A stretch of DNA of 8,340 bases from an uncultured Propionibacteriaceae bacterium (GTDB lineage Bacteria > Actinomycetota > Actinomycetes > Propionibacteriales > Propionibacteriaceae), in contig CALKHV010000103.1 in NCBI GenBank assembly GCA_937988865.1, positions 1 through 8,340 on the forward strand. The letters are read 5' to 3'. Shown here one piece after another: positions 1 through 6,216 of the stretch. Under the pieces are notes generated by a model, which worked only from the letters and a program-made list of their open reading frames with translations, made no database searches and was not told the DNA's origin. Positions within the stretch are counted from its first letter, which is position 1. Every line of letters begins with the position of its first letter. Both the position numbers and the translations under genes were made by a program.

Positions 1-43
1 GAGAGCGAGCCGTGGAACTACCCGATCAACTTCCCCGCAAGCG

Positions 44-77
44 CCACACTTCCGCGAAAGTGCGGGCCCAAGTGTGG
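44..77. repeat. Inverted repeat with three AAGTGYGG half-sites
   Basis: CCACACTT (44-51) is the exact reverse complement of AAGTGTGG (70-77). A third element, AAGTGCGG, lies at 58-65, in direct orientation to the last one and 12 bases from it. CACTT (47-51) can also pair with AAGTG (58-62) across a six-base loop, so two alternative hairpins are possible. The layout suits either a multi-site operator or a structured RNA element. No protein or gene is tied to it within the window. Confidence 0.45.
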
Positions 78-289
78 ATTGACGATCTCCAAGCCGAACG
101 AGGAGAGACCGAGGCTCGGGTGGTGAGAGGGCGCCCTGATGGTCAACCCATCAAAGTCCGTGTTTGGGCGACAGGACCAACGTCACTCAGGGGCACGCGA
201 TGACCGTCGCGGGATCACTCGATCGCGACCAAGACCGGCACGCGGCGCGGCGTGACAGTGTGCGCAGAAGTCCGCAGGAGCTTGCCGTG

Positions 290-311
290 CTTAGGATGCA
301 GTTAGGATGCA
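290..311 (+). repeat. Tandem 11-base direct repeat
   Basis: Two adjacent 11-base units, CTTAGGATGCA and GTTAGGATGCA, differ only in the first base. On the minus strand they lie just beyond the hairpin that follows the tRNA. No function is evident. Confidence 0.5.
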
Positions 312-318
312 CGACGCC

Positions 319-365
319 GAAAGCCGCCCTGGCCGGGGATATAATCCCTAGTCAGAGCGGCTTTC
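319..365 (-). terminator. Hairpin downstream of tRNA-Pro, putative terminator
   Basis: GAAAGCCGC (319-327) and GCGGCTTTC (357-365) form a perfect nine-pair stem that begins four bases beyond the tRNA CCA end on the minus strand. Nested in the 29-base loop is a second perfect hairpin, GGGAT-ATA-ATCCC (336-348). There is no T-run after it on the minus strand, so it would be a U-tract-less actinobacterial-type terminator or a 3' processing structure. Position and perfect pairing support a role in ending the tRNA transcript; the exact mechanism is inferred. Confidence 0.55.
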
Positions 366-367
366 CG

Positions 368-445
<78 letters not shown>

Positions 446-467
446 CCGGCTCCAAGAGCCGTGGGAG

Positions 468-498
468 AGTCTAGCCCACCCGCGCGCTCGCCGACCAA
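468..498 (-). promoter_or_regulatory. Probable tRNA-Pro promoter
   Basis: On the minus strand a -10-like TAGACT (473 down to 468) lies about 23 bases before the mature tRNA 5' end. A -35-like TTGGTC (498 down to 493) lies 19 bases further upstream. Transcription would start near 461. The leader would then begin with a small perfect hairpin, GGCTC-CAA-GAGCC (plus strand, 448-460), directly before the mature 5' end. The -10 is good; the 19-base spacer is long, so the -35 assignment is weaker. Confidence 0.5.
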
Positions 499-584
499 TT
501 GCCGGGGCTGTCGCTGAGCGGAACCTTGCGCGGGCAGGAGACTGTGCGTCCGCAGGCGTGATCTGCGGCTGTTGGTCTGCGTCC

Positions 585-905
585 GCAAGGAAGCGCGCTT
601 CCCAAGGTGCGCTCGGGGGAGGTTGCTCTGCGTCAGCAAGGAAACGGCCGCTCAGGGCCGCGATTGGCGGACGGTTGTCTGCCCGCGCAAGGTAACCGGC
701 GTCCGGGAGCCCTGAGAGTGCGCGGTTGCCTGCCCGCGCAAGGAAACGGCCGCTCAGGGCCGCGATTGGCGGACGGTTGTCTGCTCGCGCAAGGTAACCG
801 GCGTCCGGGAGCCCTGAGAGCGCGCGGTTGCCTGCTCGCGCAAGGAAACGCCCGCTCAGGCCCGCGATCTGCGGCGGTTTGCCCGCTCACACAAGGAAAC
901 GCGCC
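585..905. repeat. 51-bp tandem repeat array (about 6.3 units)
   Basis: The anchor GCAAGG recurs at 585, 636, 687, 738, 789 and 840, and as ACAAGG at 891, exactly 51 bases apart each time. A degraded copy may start at 534. The conserved part of each unit is about 26 bases (roughly GCGGTTGYCTGCYCGC followed by GCAAGGWAAC). The other roughly 25 bases fall into two classes that alternate: class A at 636, 738 and (diverged) 840, class B at 687 and 789. As a result 636-737 and 738-839 are a 102-bp duplication with only three differences. Because 51 is a multiple of three, long frames stay open on both strands, but none has a credible start or composition. The array fills most of the 446-938 gap between tRNA-Pro and the metallophosphoesterase gene; the rest of that gap holds the tRNA promoter. 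Confidence 0.9.
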
Positions 906-938
906 GACACCCGTCATAACCTCGCACGTCGGACGCCC

Positions 939-1850
939 TCAGACCTCCGCCGACACCAGCGTCAGCAACGTCGCCTCCGGACGGCACGCGATGCGGTACG
1001 GCGCGAACGGGGACGTCCCCAGCCCCGCTGAGACATGCAGCCACGAGGTGTGTTCGCGTCCGCTCGCATCTTTGACCGTGTGCGTGCTCAAACCCTTCGC
1101 CCGCTTCGTGTCCAGGTCGCAGTTCGTCACCAGCGCACCCTTGACCGGCAGGCAGACCTGCCCCCCGTGGGTGTGTCCGGCGAAGACCATGTCGAGGTCG
1201 TCGTGGGCCATCGCGTCCAGAATCCTCAGGTAGGGCGCGTGTGTGACGCCGATGCTGAGGTCGGCGTCCGGGGACGCGGGCCCCGCCACGCGGGAGTAGT
1301 CGTCCCGCTTCAGGTGGGCGTCATCGGTACCCCGGACGTCCAGGGTGCGTCCCGCGACGGTGAGGGTCGCGCGCTGGTGGTCGAGGTCGACCCACCCCTG
1401 GGCGACCATGCGCTCACGCAACTCGCGCCACGGCATCTCCTTGCGCGACTCATGAGCGCCCGTCGACGACCGCACCAGGTACAGGGCCGGATTGCTGAAC
1501 CGGGGTTGCAGGTAGTCGTTCGACCCCCACACGAAAACACCCGGACGCTCGAGCAGGCGTCCCCAGGCCTTGATCAGCGGGTCGATCGCCTCGGGGGACG
1601 CAAGGTTGTCGCCCGTGTTGACCACCAGATCGGGCTCCAGCCCGGCGAGGCGCGAGATCCACTCCAGCTTCGCCTTCTGGCTCGGCACCAGGTGGATGTC
1701 GGAGATGTGCAGGACGCGGATCTGCCGCTGCCCGGGGGGCAGCACCGGCACCGTCACGCGACGCAGCACGAACGCGTGGGCTTCGGTCACACCCCAGGCC
1801 ACTCCCGCACCGACGACGCCCACAAAGGACGCCGCCACCCGCGCGAACAT
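939..1850 (-). CDS. Membrane-anchored metallophosphoesterase (Rv3683-type)
   Basis: A 303-residue protein of the calcineurin-like phosphoesterase family. The dinuclear metal-site motifs appear in order: Asp51-x-His53 (ISDIHL), Gly-Asp-Asn at 80-82, Asn111-Asp112 in GSND (the family's GNHD position), His204 in THAPY, and GHTH at 225-228. Residues about 5-27 are hydrophobic after a short basic start, which suggests a signal anchor; the catalytic domain would then lie outside the membrane. Relatives hydrolyse phosphomono- or diesters, and some YkuE-like members act on lipid-linked or nucleotide substrates; the substrate here cannot be told. The ATG is chosen because it overlaps the ponA2 stop codon (TGATG on the minus strand), so translation is probably coupled. 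From memory, the same pair occurs in mycobacteria as Rv3682-Rv3683. A cell-envelope role is an inference from this pairing. Confidence 0.9.
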   Translation of the reverse strand: MFARVAASFVGVVGAGVAWGVTEAHAFVLRRVTVPVLPPGQRQIRVLHISDIHLVPSQKAKLEWISRLAGLEPDLVVNTGDNLASPEAIDPLIKAWGRLLERPGVFVWGSNDYLQPRFSNPALYLVRSSTGAHESRKEMPWRELRERMVAQGWVDLDHQRATLTVAGRTLDVRGTDDAHLKRDDYSRVAGPASPDADLSIGVTHAPYLRILDAMAHDDLDMVFAGHTHGGQVCLPVKGALVTNCDLDTKRAKGLSTHTVKDASGREHTSWLHVSAGLGTSPFAPYRIACRPEATLLTLVSAEV

Positions 1851-4258
1851 CACTGGTTCTTCTTGGTCTTGGTGGGCTTGGGAACCGCGGTGGTCGTCGT
1901 GCCGCCAGGTTTCGCTCCCGGCGCGGCACTCGCTGACGCCGTCGCAGTCTTCACCGGGACCGGCTTGTTGCCCACCGAGACCGACAGGTAGATGGTCTGG
2001 GACAGGTTGGCGAAGTCGCGCGGGCTCGCCCCGAGGAACGTGCCGACGGGGTAGTTGGAGTACACCCCGACCCGCAGTGTCGAGAAGCCGGCCAGCTGGA
2101 TCAGGCGCCGCGCTTCTTCGTAGCTCATGCCCGACACATCGGGAATCGCGGTGCGCTTGCCCTTCAGCATCTCTTCCGACGGCTCGGTGAACGCCGTCTT
2201 CGGACGCCCTTCGAGCGCCTGGGCCATGGCCGCCTTGTAGATGCGTCCGGCGTCGCCCGAACCTGACCCTTCGAGATAGGTGCCACTGCGCAGGTACTTG
2301 CGCTTGAGCGACTGCTGCTTGCCCTTCCAGAAGGGGTCCATCTTGTCGACGGCGATCATCGCTGTGCCGGCGATCTCTGGGGTGTACCCGGCGAACCACA
2401 TGGCGGCGTTGCTCTCGGTCGTACCGGTCTTGCCGGCCTGCGGGTAGCCGCCGGGGATGGTGGCGCGCATGCCCGTACCTTCGGACACCACCCTGCGAAG
2501 GATCTTCGTCACGGCGTCGGCCACGTCAGCCTTGATGACCTGGGTGCAGTTGGCCGACGGCACCTTGAGCTCCTTGCCGGCCTTCGTCACCACCGACTCC
2601 AGGATGATCGGGTCGCAGTGCTTTCCGCGGTTCGCGAGGGTCGCGTAGGCCTCGGTGAGCGACAGCGGCGTGACCTCGGCCACGCCGAGGGTGAAGGAGG
2701 GGGCGTAGTCGTACTGCTTGTCCTTGATCATGTCCTCGCCCGTGGCCATCTTGACGCCCAGTTTCTCTGCCATCTCGACCGTCTGGCAGATGCCGGCGTC
2801 CCGTTCGAGCTGGAGGAAGTAGGAGTTGACCGACCACTTGGCGCCCTCGTACATGTCGAAGGTGCCGCTCTTGACCGAGTTGGCGGGGGCGTAGTCCTCG
2901 TTGAGGGTGAACCTGCCCTGGCAGCTCTCGAACTCCTCGCCCTTGAACTGCTTCTTCGAGGGCGAGACATAGGTCTTCGAGGGGGTGAAACGTCCGCTGG
3001 CCAGGGCCGCGGTCATGGTGAACGCCTTGAATGTCGATCCACCCTGGTAGCCTTCGGCGCCCCCCATGGCCCGGTCGACCGCGTAGTTGTAGTAGGTCTC
3101 GCCCGGCTGGGTACCCATGTCGGGCCGGCTCTGGGCCATGGCCACGATGAGGCCGGTCTTGGGCTGGATCATCACCGACGTCGCGATCGCCTGGTCGGTC
3201 GGCTGCACCATGTCGAGGACGGCATCCTCGGCGGCGTCCTGCGTCTTCTGGTCGATCAGGGTCCTGATGGTCAGGCCACCGCGCTTGAGCAGGTTGAGAC
3301 GTTCCTCGGCGGTCTTGCCCATGCTCGGCATCTTGCTGCTCGTGATCGTCCGGACGACGTAGTCGCACAGGAACGGGTACTTCGACGACACGCAACCGTT
3401 CGGGGACGTCTTCACCTTCGTCGTGTCGAAGGTGGACGCCTTGGCGCGGTCAGCCGACGCTCGCGAGACGATGCCCAGGGTCACCATGCGCTCGATCACG
3501 ACATTGCGCCGTTTGATGGCGGCTGCCGGGTAACGGGTGGGGTCGGTCGCTGTGGGGTTCTGGACGAGCCCGGCGAGCATCGCGGCCTGAGACAGGTTCA
3601 GCTTGGCCGCGGACGTCTGGAAGTAGTGCTGGGCCGCCGCCTCGACGCCGTAGGCGCCGTCGCCGTAATAGGCGATGTTGAGGTAGCGCTCGAGGATCTC
3701 GTCCTTGGTGTACTTCGACTCCATGGCCTCCGCGTAGCGGAGCTCACGGATCTTGCGGGTGAGCGTCTGTTCGGTGGCCTTGGCGGCTGCGGCCGTGTCG
3801 TTGGTGGCCATGGCCGCCTCGACCTGCACGAGCTTCACGTACTGCTGGGTCAGGGTCGAGCCGCCCTGGGTCGAACCGCTCGACGTGCGAACCGCGGCGC
3901 GCATGGTACCGAGAAGGTCGATGGCGCCGTGCTCGTAGAAGCGGTGGTCCTCGATCGCAACCTGCGCCTTGCGCATGACGGGTGCGATCTTGTCGAGGGG
4001 CACGTAGATCCGGTTCTCGGCGAAGATCGTCGCCAGCACCGTGCCGTCGGCCATGAGGATGCGCGAGCGCTCCGACTGCGGGGGGACGTCGAGCCCGGCC
4101 GGAAGGTCCTCGAGGCTGTCAGCGGCGGCCTTGGTTACCCCGCCTGCCAACGCCGCGAACGGCACGATCAGCCCCGCGACGAGGAGCCCGGTCAGGACGC
4201 TGACCGCTCCGAACATCGCGAGGGCATAGAGCTTGTTACCCGCCTGCTGCCGACTCAT
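1850..4258 (-). CDS. ponA2: Class A penicillin-binding protein with PASTA domain
   Basis: An 802-residue bifunctional peptidoglycan synthase. A short cytoplasmic start is followed by one membrane segment at about 11-39. The glycosyltransferase (GT51) domain covers about 75-270, with the catalytic glutamate in AIEDHRFYEHGAID (Glu103), GGSTLTQQ (132-139) and YLNIAYYGDGAYG (192-204). The transpeptidase domain, about 350-690, has the three penicillin-binding motifs: Ser408-Thr-Phe-Lys411 (nucleophile Ser408), Ser476-Val-Asn478 and Lys610-Thr-Gly-Thr613. One PASTA domain follows at about 701-763, then a low-complexity Ala/Thr/Pro/Lys tail. Length and order match actinobacterial PonA2. It polymerises glycan strands and cross-links stem peptides outside the membrane. 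The ATG is chosen because it directly precedes the membrane segment and lies seven bases after a -10-like hexamer; frames further upstream run into the divergent whiB gene. It is the first gene of an operon with the metallophosphoesterase. Confidence 0.95.
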   Translation of the reverse strand: MSRQQAGNKLYALAMFGAVSVLTGLLVAGLIVPFAALAGGVTKAAADSLEDLPAGLDVPPQSERSRILMADGTVLATIFAENRIYVPLDKIAPVMRKAQVAIEDHRFYEHGAIDLLGTMRAAVRTSSGSTQGGSTLTQQYVKLVQVEAAMATNDTAAAAKATEQTLTRKIRELRYAEAMESKYTKDEILERYLNIAYYGDGAYGVEAAAQHYFQTSAAKLNLSQAAMLAGLVQNPTATDPTRYPAAAIKRRNVVIERMVTLGIVSRASADRAKASTFDTTKVKTSPNGCVSSKYPFLCDYVVRTITSSKMPSMGKTAEERLNLLKRGGLTIRTLIDQKTQDAAEDAVLDMVQPTDQAIATSVMIQPKTGLIVAMAQSRPDMGTQPGETYYNYAVDRAMGGAEGYQGGSTFKAFTMTAALASGRFTPSKTYVSPSKKQFKGEEFESCQGRFTLNEDYAPANSVKSGTFDMYEGAKWSVNSYFLQLERDAGICQTVEMAEKLGVKMATGEDMIKDKQYDYAPSFTLGVAEVTPLSLTEAYATLANRGKHCDPIILESVVTKAGKELKVPSANCTQVIKADVADAVTKILRRVVSEGTGMRATIPGGYPQAGKTGTTESNAAMWFAGYTPEIAGTAMIAVDKMDPFWKGKQQSLKRKYLRSGTYLEGSGSGDAGRIYKAAMAQALEGRPKTAFTEPSEEMLKGKRTAIPDVSGMSYEEARRLIQLAGFSTLRVGVYSNYPVGTFLGASPRDFANLSQTIYLSVSVGNKPVPVKTATASASAAPGAKPGGTTTTAVPKPTKTKKNQ

Positions 4259-4265
4259 GGTTCCA

Positions 4266-4271
4266 AGGGTA
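4266..4271 (-). promoter_or_regulatory. Possible ponA2 -10 element
   Basis: On the minus strand TACCCT ends seven bases before the ponA2 ATG, so the predicted transcript start falls at or next to the start codon and the mRNA would be leaderless. No good -35 is visible at the normal distance. No clear Shine-Dalgarno precedes the ATG, which agrees with leaderless initiation. Confidence 0.35.
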
Positions 4272-4336
4272 CGTGACCGTTCCGACTCCACCCGGCTCGA
4301 CGCGTGGGCGGCAGGTTCAACCACCGGATGACACCG

Positions 4337-4365
4337 TTGCCACAAGCAGAAACAAGTTGTATGGT
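4337..4365 (+). promoter_or_regulatory. Sigma-70-type promoter of the whiB gene
   Basis: TTGCCA (4337-4342) and TATGGT (4360-4365) are separated by 17 bases, the best -35/-10 pair in the window. The start site would be near 4372, leaving a leader of about 28 bases with a strong purine-rich ribosome binding site (GGAGGGAGGGGG, about 4385-4396). A short dyad, TGGTC-GG-GACCA (4362-4373), covers the end of the -10 and the predicted start site and could be an operator. Confidence 0.65.
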
Positions 4366-4399
4366 CGGGACCACGACGCCCAACGGAGGGAGGGGGAGC

Positions 4400-4774
4400 A
4401 TGACTCTCGTCAACTCGGAGGAATGGACTCTCAAAGCGAAATGCCGCGGTCTTGCGGATGCGCTGTTCCCGGAAGGCAAGGATCAGAAACGTGCCCGTAG
4501 CGTGTGCATGGGGTGCGCGGTTCGCTCCCACTGCCTGGCCGAGGCGCTGAACCACCGGATCGAGTGGGGTGTCTGGGGTGGCCTGACTGAACGCGAGCGC
4601 CGCCAACTCCTGCGCCAGCGTCCCGACATCAAGGACTGGGCCGCAGTGCTGCTCGCCCCCGTCGAAGCCCCCGCACCGGTGCGCATGGTCGACGCGGAGC
4701 TGCTCGACATGGTCGCCCGCAACTCGGCGGCCACGCCCAGCGTGCCCATCGCTGGAGCGTCCATCACCCGGTGA
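4400..4774 (+). CDS. whiB4: WhiB-family iron-sulfur regulator, WhiB4/WblA type
   Basis: A 124-residue protein with the Wbl signature. Four cysteines, Cys15, Cys36, Cys39 and Cys45, form the C-Xn-C-X2-C-X5-C pattern that ligates a [4Fe-4S] cluster. They are followed by the GVWGG turn (57-61) and the basic stretch TERERRQLLRQR thought to contact DNA. The segment around IEWGVWGGLTERERR and the Pro-Asp-Ile-Lys-Asp-Trp end of the domain resemble mycobacterial WhiB4, and the gene is divergent from ponA2 as whiB4 is. Family members sense O2, NO or redox state and regulate transcription, often with the principal sigma factor. The ATG is favoured by a strong GGAGGGAGGGGG just upstream; an earlier in-frame GTG at 4304 would start before the promoter. 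A 40-residue tail beyond the domain is Ala/Pro/Val-rich and of unknown role. Membership is certain; the WhiB4 assignment rests on similarity and context. Confidence 0.93.
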   Translation: MTLVNSEEWTLKAKCRGLADALFPEGKDQKRARSVCMGCAVRSHCLAEALNHRIEWGVWGGLTERERRQLLRQRPDIKDWAAVLLAPVEAPAPVRMVDAELLDMVARNSAATPSVPIAGASITR

Positions 4775-4779
4775 TCGAG

Positions 4780-4794
4780 GCGGAGTGCTTCCGC
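4780..4794 (+). terminator. Weak hairpin after whiB
   Basis: GCGGA-GTGCT-TCCGC (4780-4794) begins six bases after the whiB stop codon. The stem has only five pairs and no T-run follows, so it could be a weak terminator between whiB and the next gene, or chance in GC-rich DNA. Confidence 0.25.
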
Positions 4795-4806
4795 GTCGAC
4801 TCCCGT

Positions 4807-4812
4807 TAGGGT
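4807..4812 (+). promoter_or_regulatory. Probable -10 element for the DUF4177-ridA unit
   Basis: TAGGGT ends seven bases before the ATG at 4820, with no ribosome binding site between them. The start point would coincide with the start codon, giving a leaderless mRNA for the DUF4177-ridA pair. No clear -35 is seen. Confidence 0.5.
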
Positions 4813-4819
4813 GTGTCCC

Positions 4820-4981
4820 ATGACCACATGGGAGTACTTCACCGCGCCGATCCTCACCCACGTCGCCCAGCAGATCCTGAACAACTTCGGATCGCAGGGC
4901 TGGGAACTCGTCCAGGTCGTCCCCGGGCCCAACCCGGAGAACCTCGTCGGCTACTTCAAGCGTCCGCTGGTCACCCCGTGA
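4820..4981 (+). CDS. Small DUF4177-family protein (Rv3678A-like)
   Basis: A 53-residue protein beginning MTTWEYFTAPILTH, with the core phrase GSQGWELVQVVPGP and the ending YFKRPLVTP. The Trp-Glu-Tyr opening, the central Gly-Trp-Glu-Leu-Val motif and the Tyr-hydrophobic-Lys-Arg-Pro end are typical of the short DUF4177 proteins found beside ridA and whiB4 in actinobacteria (Rv3678A in M. tuberculosis, from memory). It has no signal peptide or membrane segment and should be cytoplasmic. The function of the family is unknown. The stop TGA overlaps the GTG start of ridA (GTGA), so the two are translated together. The start lies directly after a -10-like TAGGGT. Codon use matches the neighbours. 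Automated gene calling could miss it because it is so short. Confidence 0.85.
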   Translation: MTTWEYFTAPILTHVAQQILNNFGSQGWELVQVVPGPNPENLVGYFKRPLVTP

Positions 4982-5439
4982 GCGCTTCCGCCCGGCTCAC
5001 TGAGCTCGGCATCACCCTTCCACCCGTCGCGGCACCGCTCGCCGCGTACGTCCCCGCGCTGCGGGTCGGCGATCAGGTGTGGACGTCCGGGCAACTGCCG
5101 ATGGTCGCCGGCGTCCTGTCGGTGACGGGCAAGCTGGGCGCCGAGGTCGACCTCGACACCGGCGTCGCCGCAGCGCGCACCTGCGTCCTCAACGCCCTCG
5201 CGGCCGCCGCGTCGGTGGCCGGTGGGATCGATGCCATCACGCGCATCGTCAAGATCGTCGTGTTCGTGGCCAGCGCCCCCGACTTCACCGCGCAGCCGGC
5301 CGTCGGCAACGGCGCGTCACAGTTGTTGGGTGAGATCTTCGGGGACGCCGGCGTCCACGTGCGGAGCGCGGTCGGGGTCTCGGTGTTGCCGCTCGACGCG
5401 CCGGTCGAGGTCGAACTGGTCTGCGACGTCCGAGCCTGA
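4978..5439 (+). CDS. ridA: RidA/YjgF/UK114 family protein
   Basis: A 153-residue protein with a single RidA fold. GDQVWTSGQLP (31-41) is the first family motif. RSAVGVSVLPLDAPVEVE (129-146) is the second, including Arg129, which aligns with the arginine that binds the substrate carboxylate in E. coli RidA. Family members form trimers and hydrolyse reactive enamine/imine intermediates released by PLP enzymes. This longer, divergent branch (Rv3678c type) has not, to my knowledge, been assigned a fixed substrate, so deaminase activity is plausible but inferred. The start is GTG at 4978, overlapping the stop of the DUF4177 gene; starting further upstream would read across that gene in another frame. 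The gene converges on crp with only 21 bases between the stop codons, where I see no strong terminator. Confidence 0.9.
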   Translation: MSASARLTELGITLPPVAAPLAAYVPALRVGDQVWTSGQLPMVAGVLSVTGKLGAEVDLDTGVAAARTCVLNALAAAASVAGGIDAITRIVKIVVFVASAPDFTAQPAVGNGASQLLGEIFGDAGVHVRSAVGVSVLPLDAPVEVELVCDVRA

Positions 5440-5460
5440 CAACAGTCTCAGGATTGGCGG

Positions 5461-6192
5461 TCAGTCCATCCGCGCGCGCAGGCGCGCGGGGTCCTTGATC
5501 AGCGTCGATCCGGCCTGCATCGAGATCCACTTGCGGGCCACGAAGTCGGTGAGGATCTTGTTGACCGTCTCGCGGGACGCGCCCACCATCTGCGCGATCT
5601 CGGCCTGCGTCAGGTCGTGATGCACCTCGATGCCGCGGTCGGTCTCGGTGCCGAAGCGGGATGCGAGGCTGAGCAGCAGGTAGGCCAGGCGTCCGGGGAC
5701 GTCCGACATGACAAGTCCCGACGTCGTGTCGTTCGCACGGCGCAGTCGGGACGCCAGCTGCTTGAGCATCGCCAGCGCGACGTCGTGACGGTCGTTGACG
5801 ATGCGCAGCAGGTCGTCGCGGCTGATCCGGTAGAGATCACAGTCGAGCATGGCCACGGCGCTGGTCGAGCGCGTTCCGGGGTCGAAGATCGACAGTTCCC
5901 CGAACATCTCGGCCGGTCCGATGATCCACAACAGGCTCTCCCGCGTCGGACGCACCGTCGCCCGCAACCGTCGCGTCGACGAGGTGGGTGCCGCCGGCAG
6001 CTGGCGGCTGGGACGGGTCAGCTTCACCTTCCCGTTGGCCAGGATGTAGAGCTCCTCGGCCGGGTCGCCCACGTGGAACACCTCGTGCCCCCGCTGGACG
6101 TGCACGCGCACCATGGCGGCCTCGAGCTGCGCGCGCGACTCCTCGTCCAGGTTCTGGAAGAGCGGAAGGCGGGCGAGGATGTCTTCGTGCAT
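5461..6192 (-). CDS. crp: Crp/Fnr-family transcriptional regulator
   Basis: A 243-residue cyclic-nucleotide-type regulator. The N-terminal sensor domain (about 1-125) contains the phosphate-binding cassette FGELSIFDPGTRSTSAV (97-113), with Glu99 and Arg108-Ser109 placed as in cAMP-binding Crp proteins. A long dimer helix follows (about 127-155). The winged helix-turn-helix, LTQAEIAQMVGASRETVNKI (194-213), is almost the standard Crp/GlxR recognition motif. Residues 61-85 form an enlarged, Arg/Ser/Thr-rich loop, about 18 residues longer than in mycobacterial Crp (224 residues). The ATG at 6192 fits the usual family N-terminus (M-x-E/D-D/E-I-L-A-R) and follows GGAAAG; an ATG at 6216 would add eight residues without a ribosome binding site. 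The upstream region holds a perfect TGTGA-N6-TCACA site, which suggests autoregulation. Confidence 0.94.
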   Translation of the reverse strand: MHEDILARLPLFQNLDEESRAQLEAAMVRVHVQRGHEVFHVGDPAEELYILANGKVKLTRPSRQLPAAPTSSTRRLRATVRPTRESLLWIIGPAEMFGELSIFDPGTRSTSAVAMLDCDLYRISRDDLLRIVNDRHDVALAMLKQLASRLRRANDTTSGLVMSDVPGRLAYLLLSLASRFGTETDRGIEVHHDLTQAEIAQMVGASRETVNKILTDFVARKWISMQAGSTLIKDPARLRARMD

Positions 6193-6216
6193 GGTCTTTC
6201 CGGGTCGGCTGCCCAC

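Noticed and set aside
1..126. Tail of an upstream plus-strand gene (41 open codons)
   Set aside because: No family is recognisable and the frame crosses the inverted repeat at 44-77. It stays possible but cannot be supported without upstream sequence.
585..905. CRISPR array
   Set aside because: Spacing is regular, but the variable parts are only about 25 bases, two of them are duplicated almost exactly, the repeat part is degenerate in most units, and no cas gene is in the window.
633..917. Minus-strand repeat protein over the same array
   Set aside because: It has only a weak start, a low-complexity Arg/Pro/Ala/Cys composition, and its length is explained by the same repeat-period effect.
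607..1233. Protein with 17-residue repeats encoded on the plus strand across the array
   Set aside because: The frame stays open because 51 is a multiple of three and the DNA is GC-rich. It has no ribosome binding site, its composition is Arg/Gly/Ala-biased, and it runs on into the antisense of the metallophosphoesterase gene.
2618..4276. Long plus-strand frame of about 550 codons opposite ponA2
   Set aside because: It is the GC-rich shadow of a gene whose domains and catalytic motifs are all clear on the minus strand; its own translation resembles no family I know.
5435..5452. Terminator between the convergent ridA and crp genes
   Set aside because: Only a five-pair stem (CCTGA/TCAGG) with an eight-base loop and no T-run; too weak to call.
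6193..6216. Upstream ATG (6216) as the start of crp
   Set aside because: It lacks a ribosome binding site, overlaps the likely -10 region, and adds residues not typical of the family N-terminus; the ATG at 6192 has GGAAAG in front.
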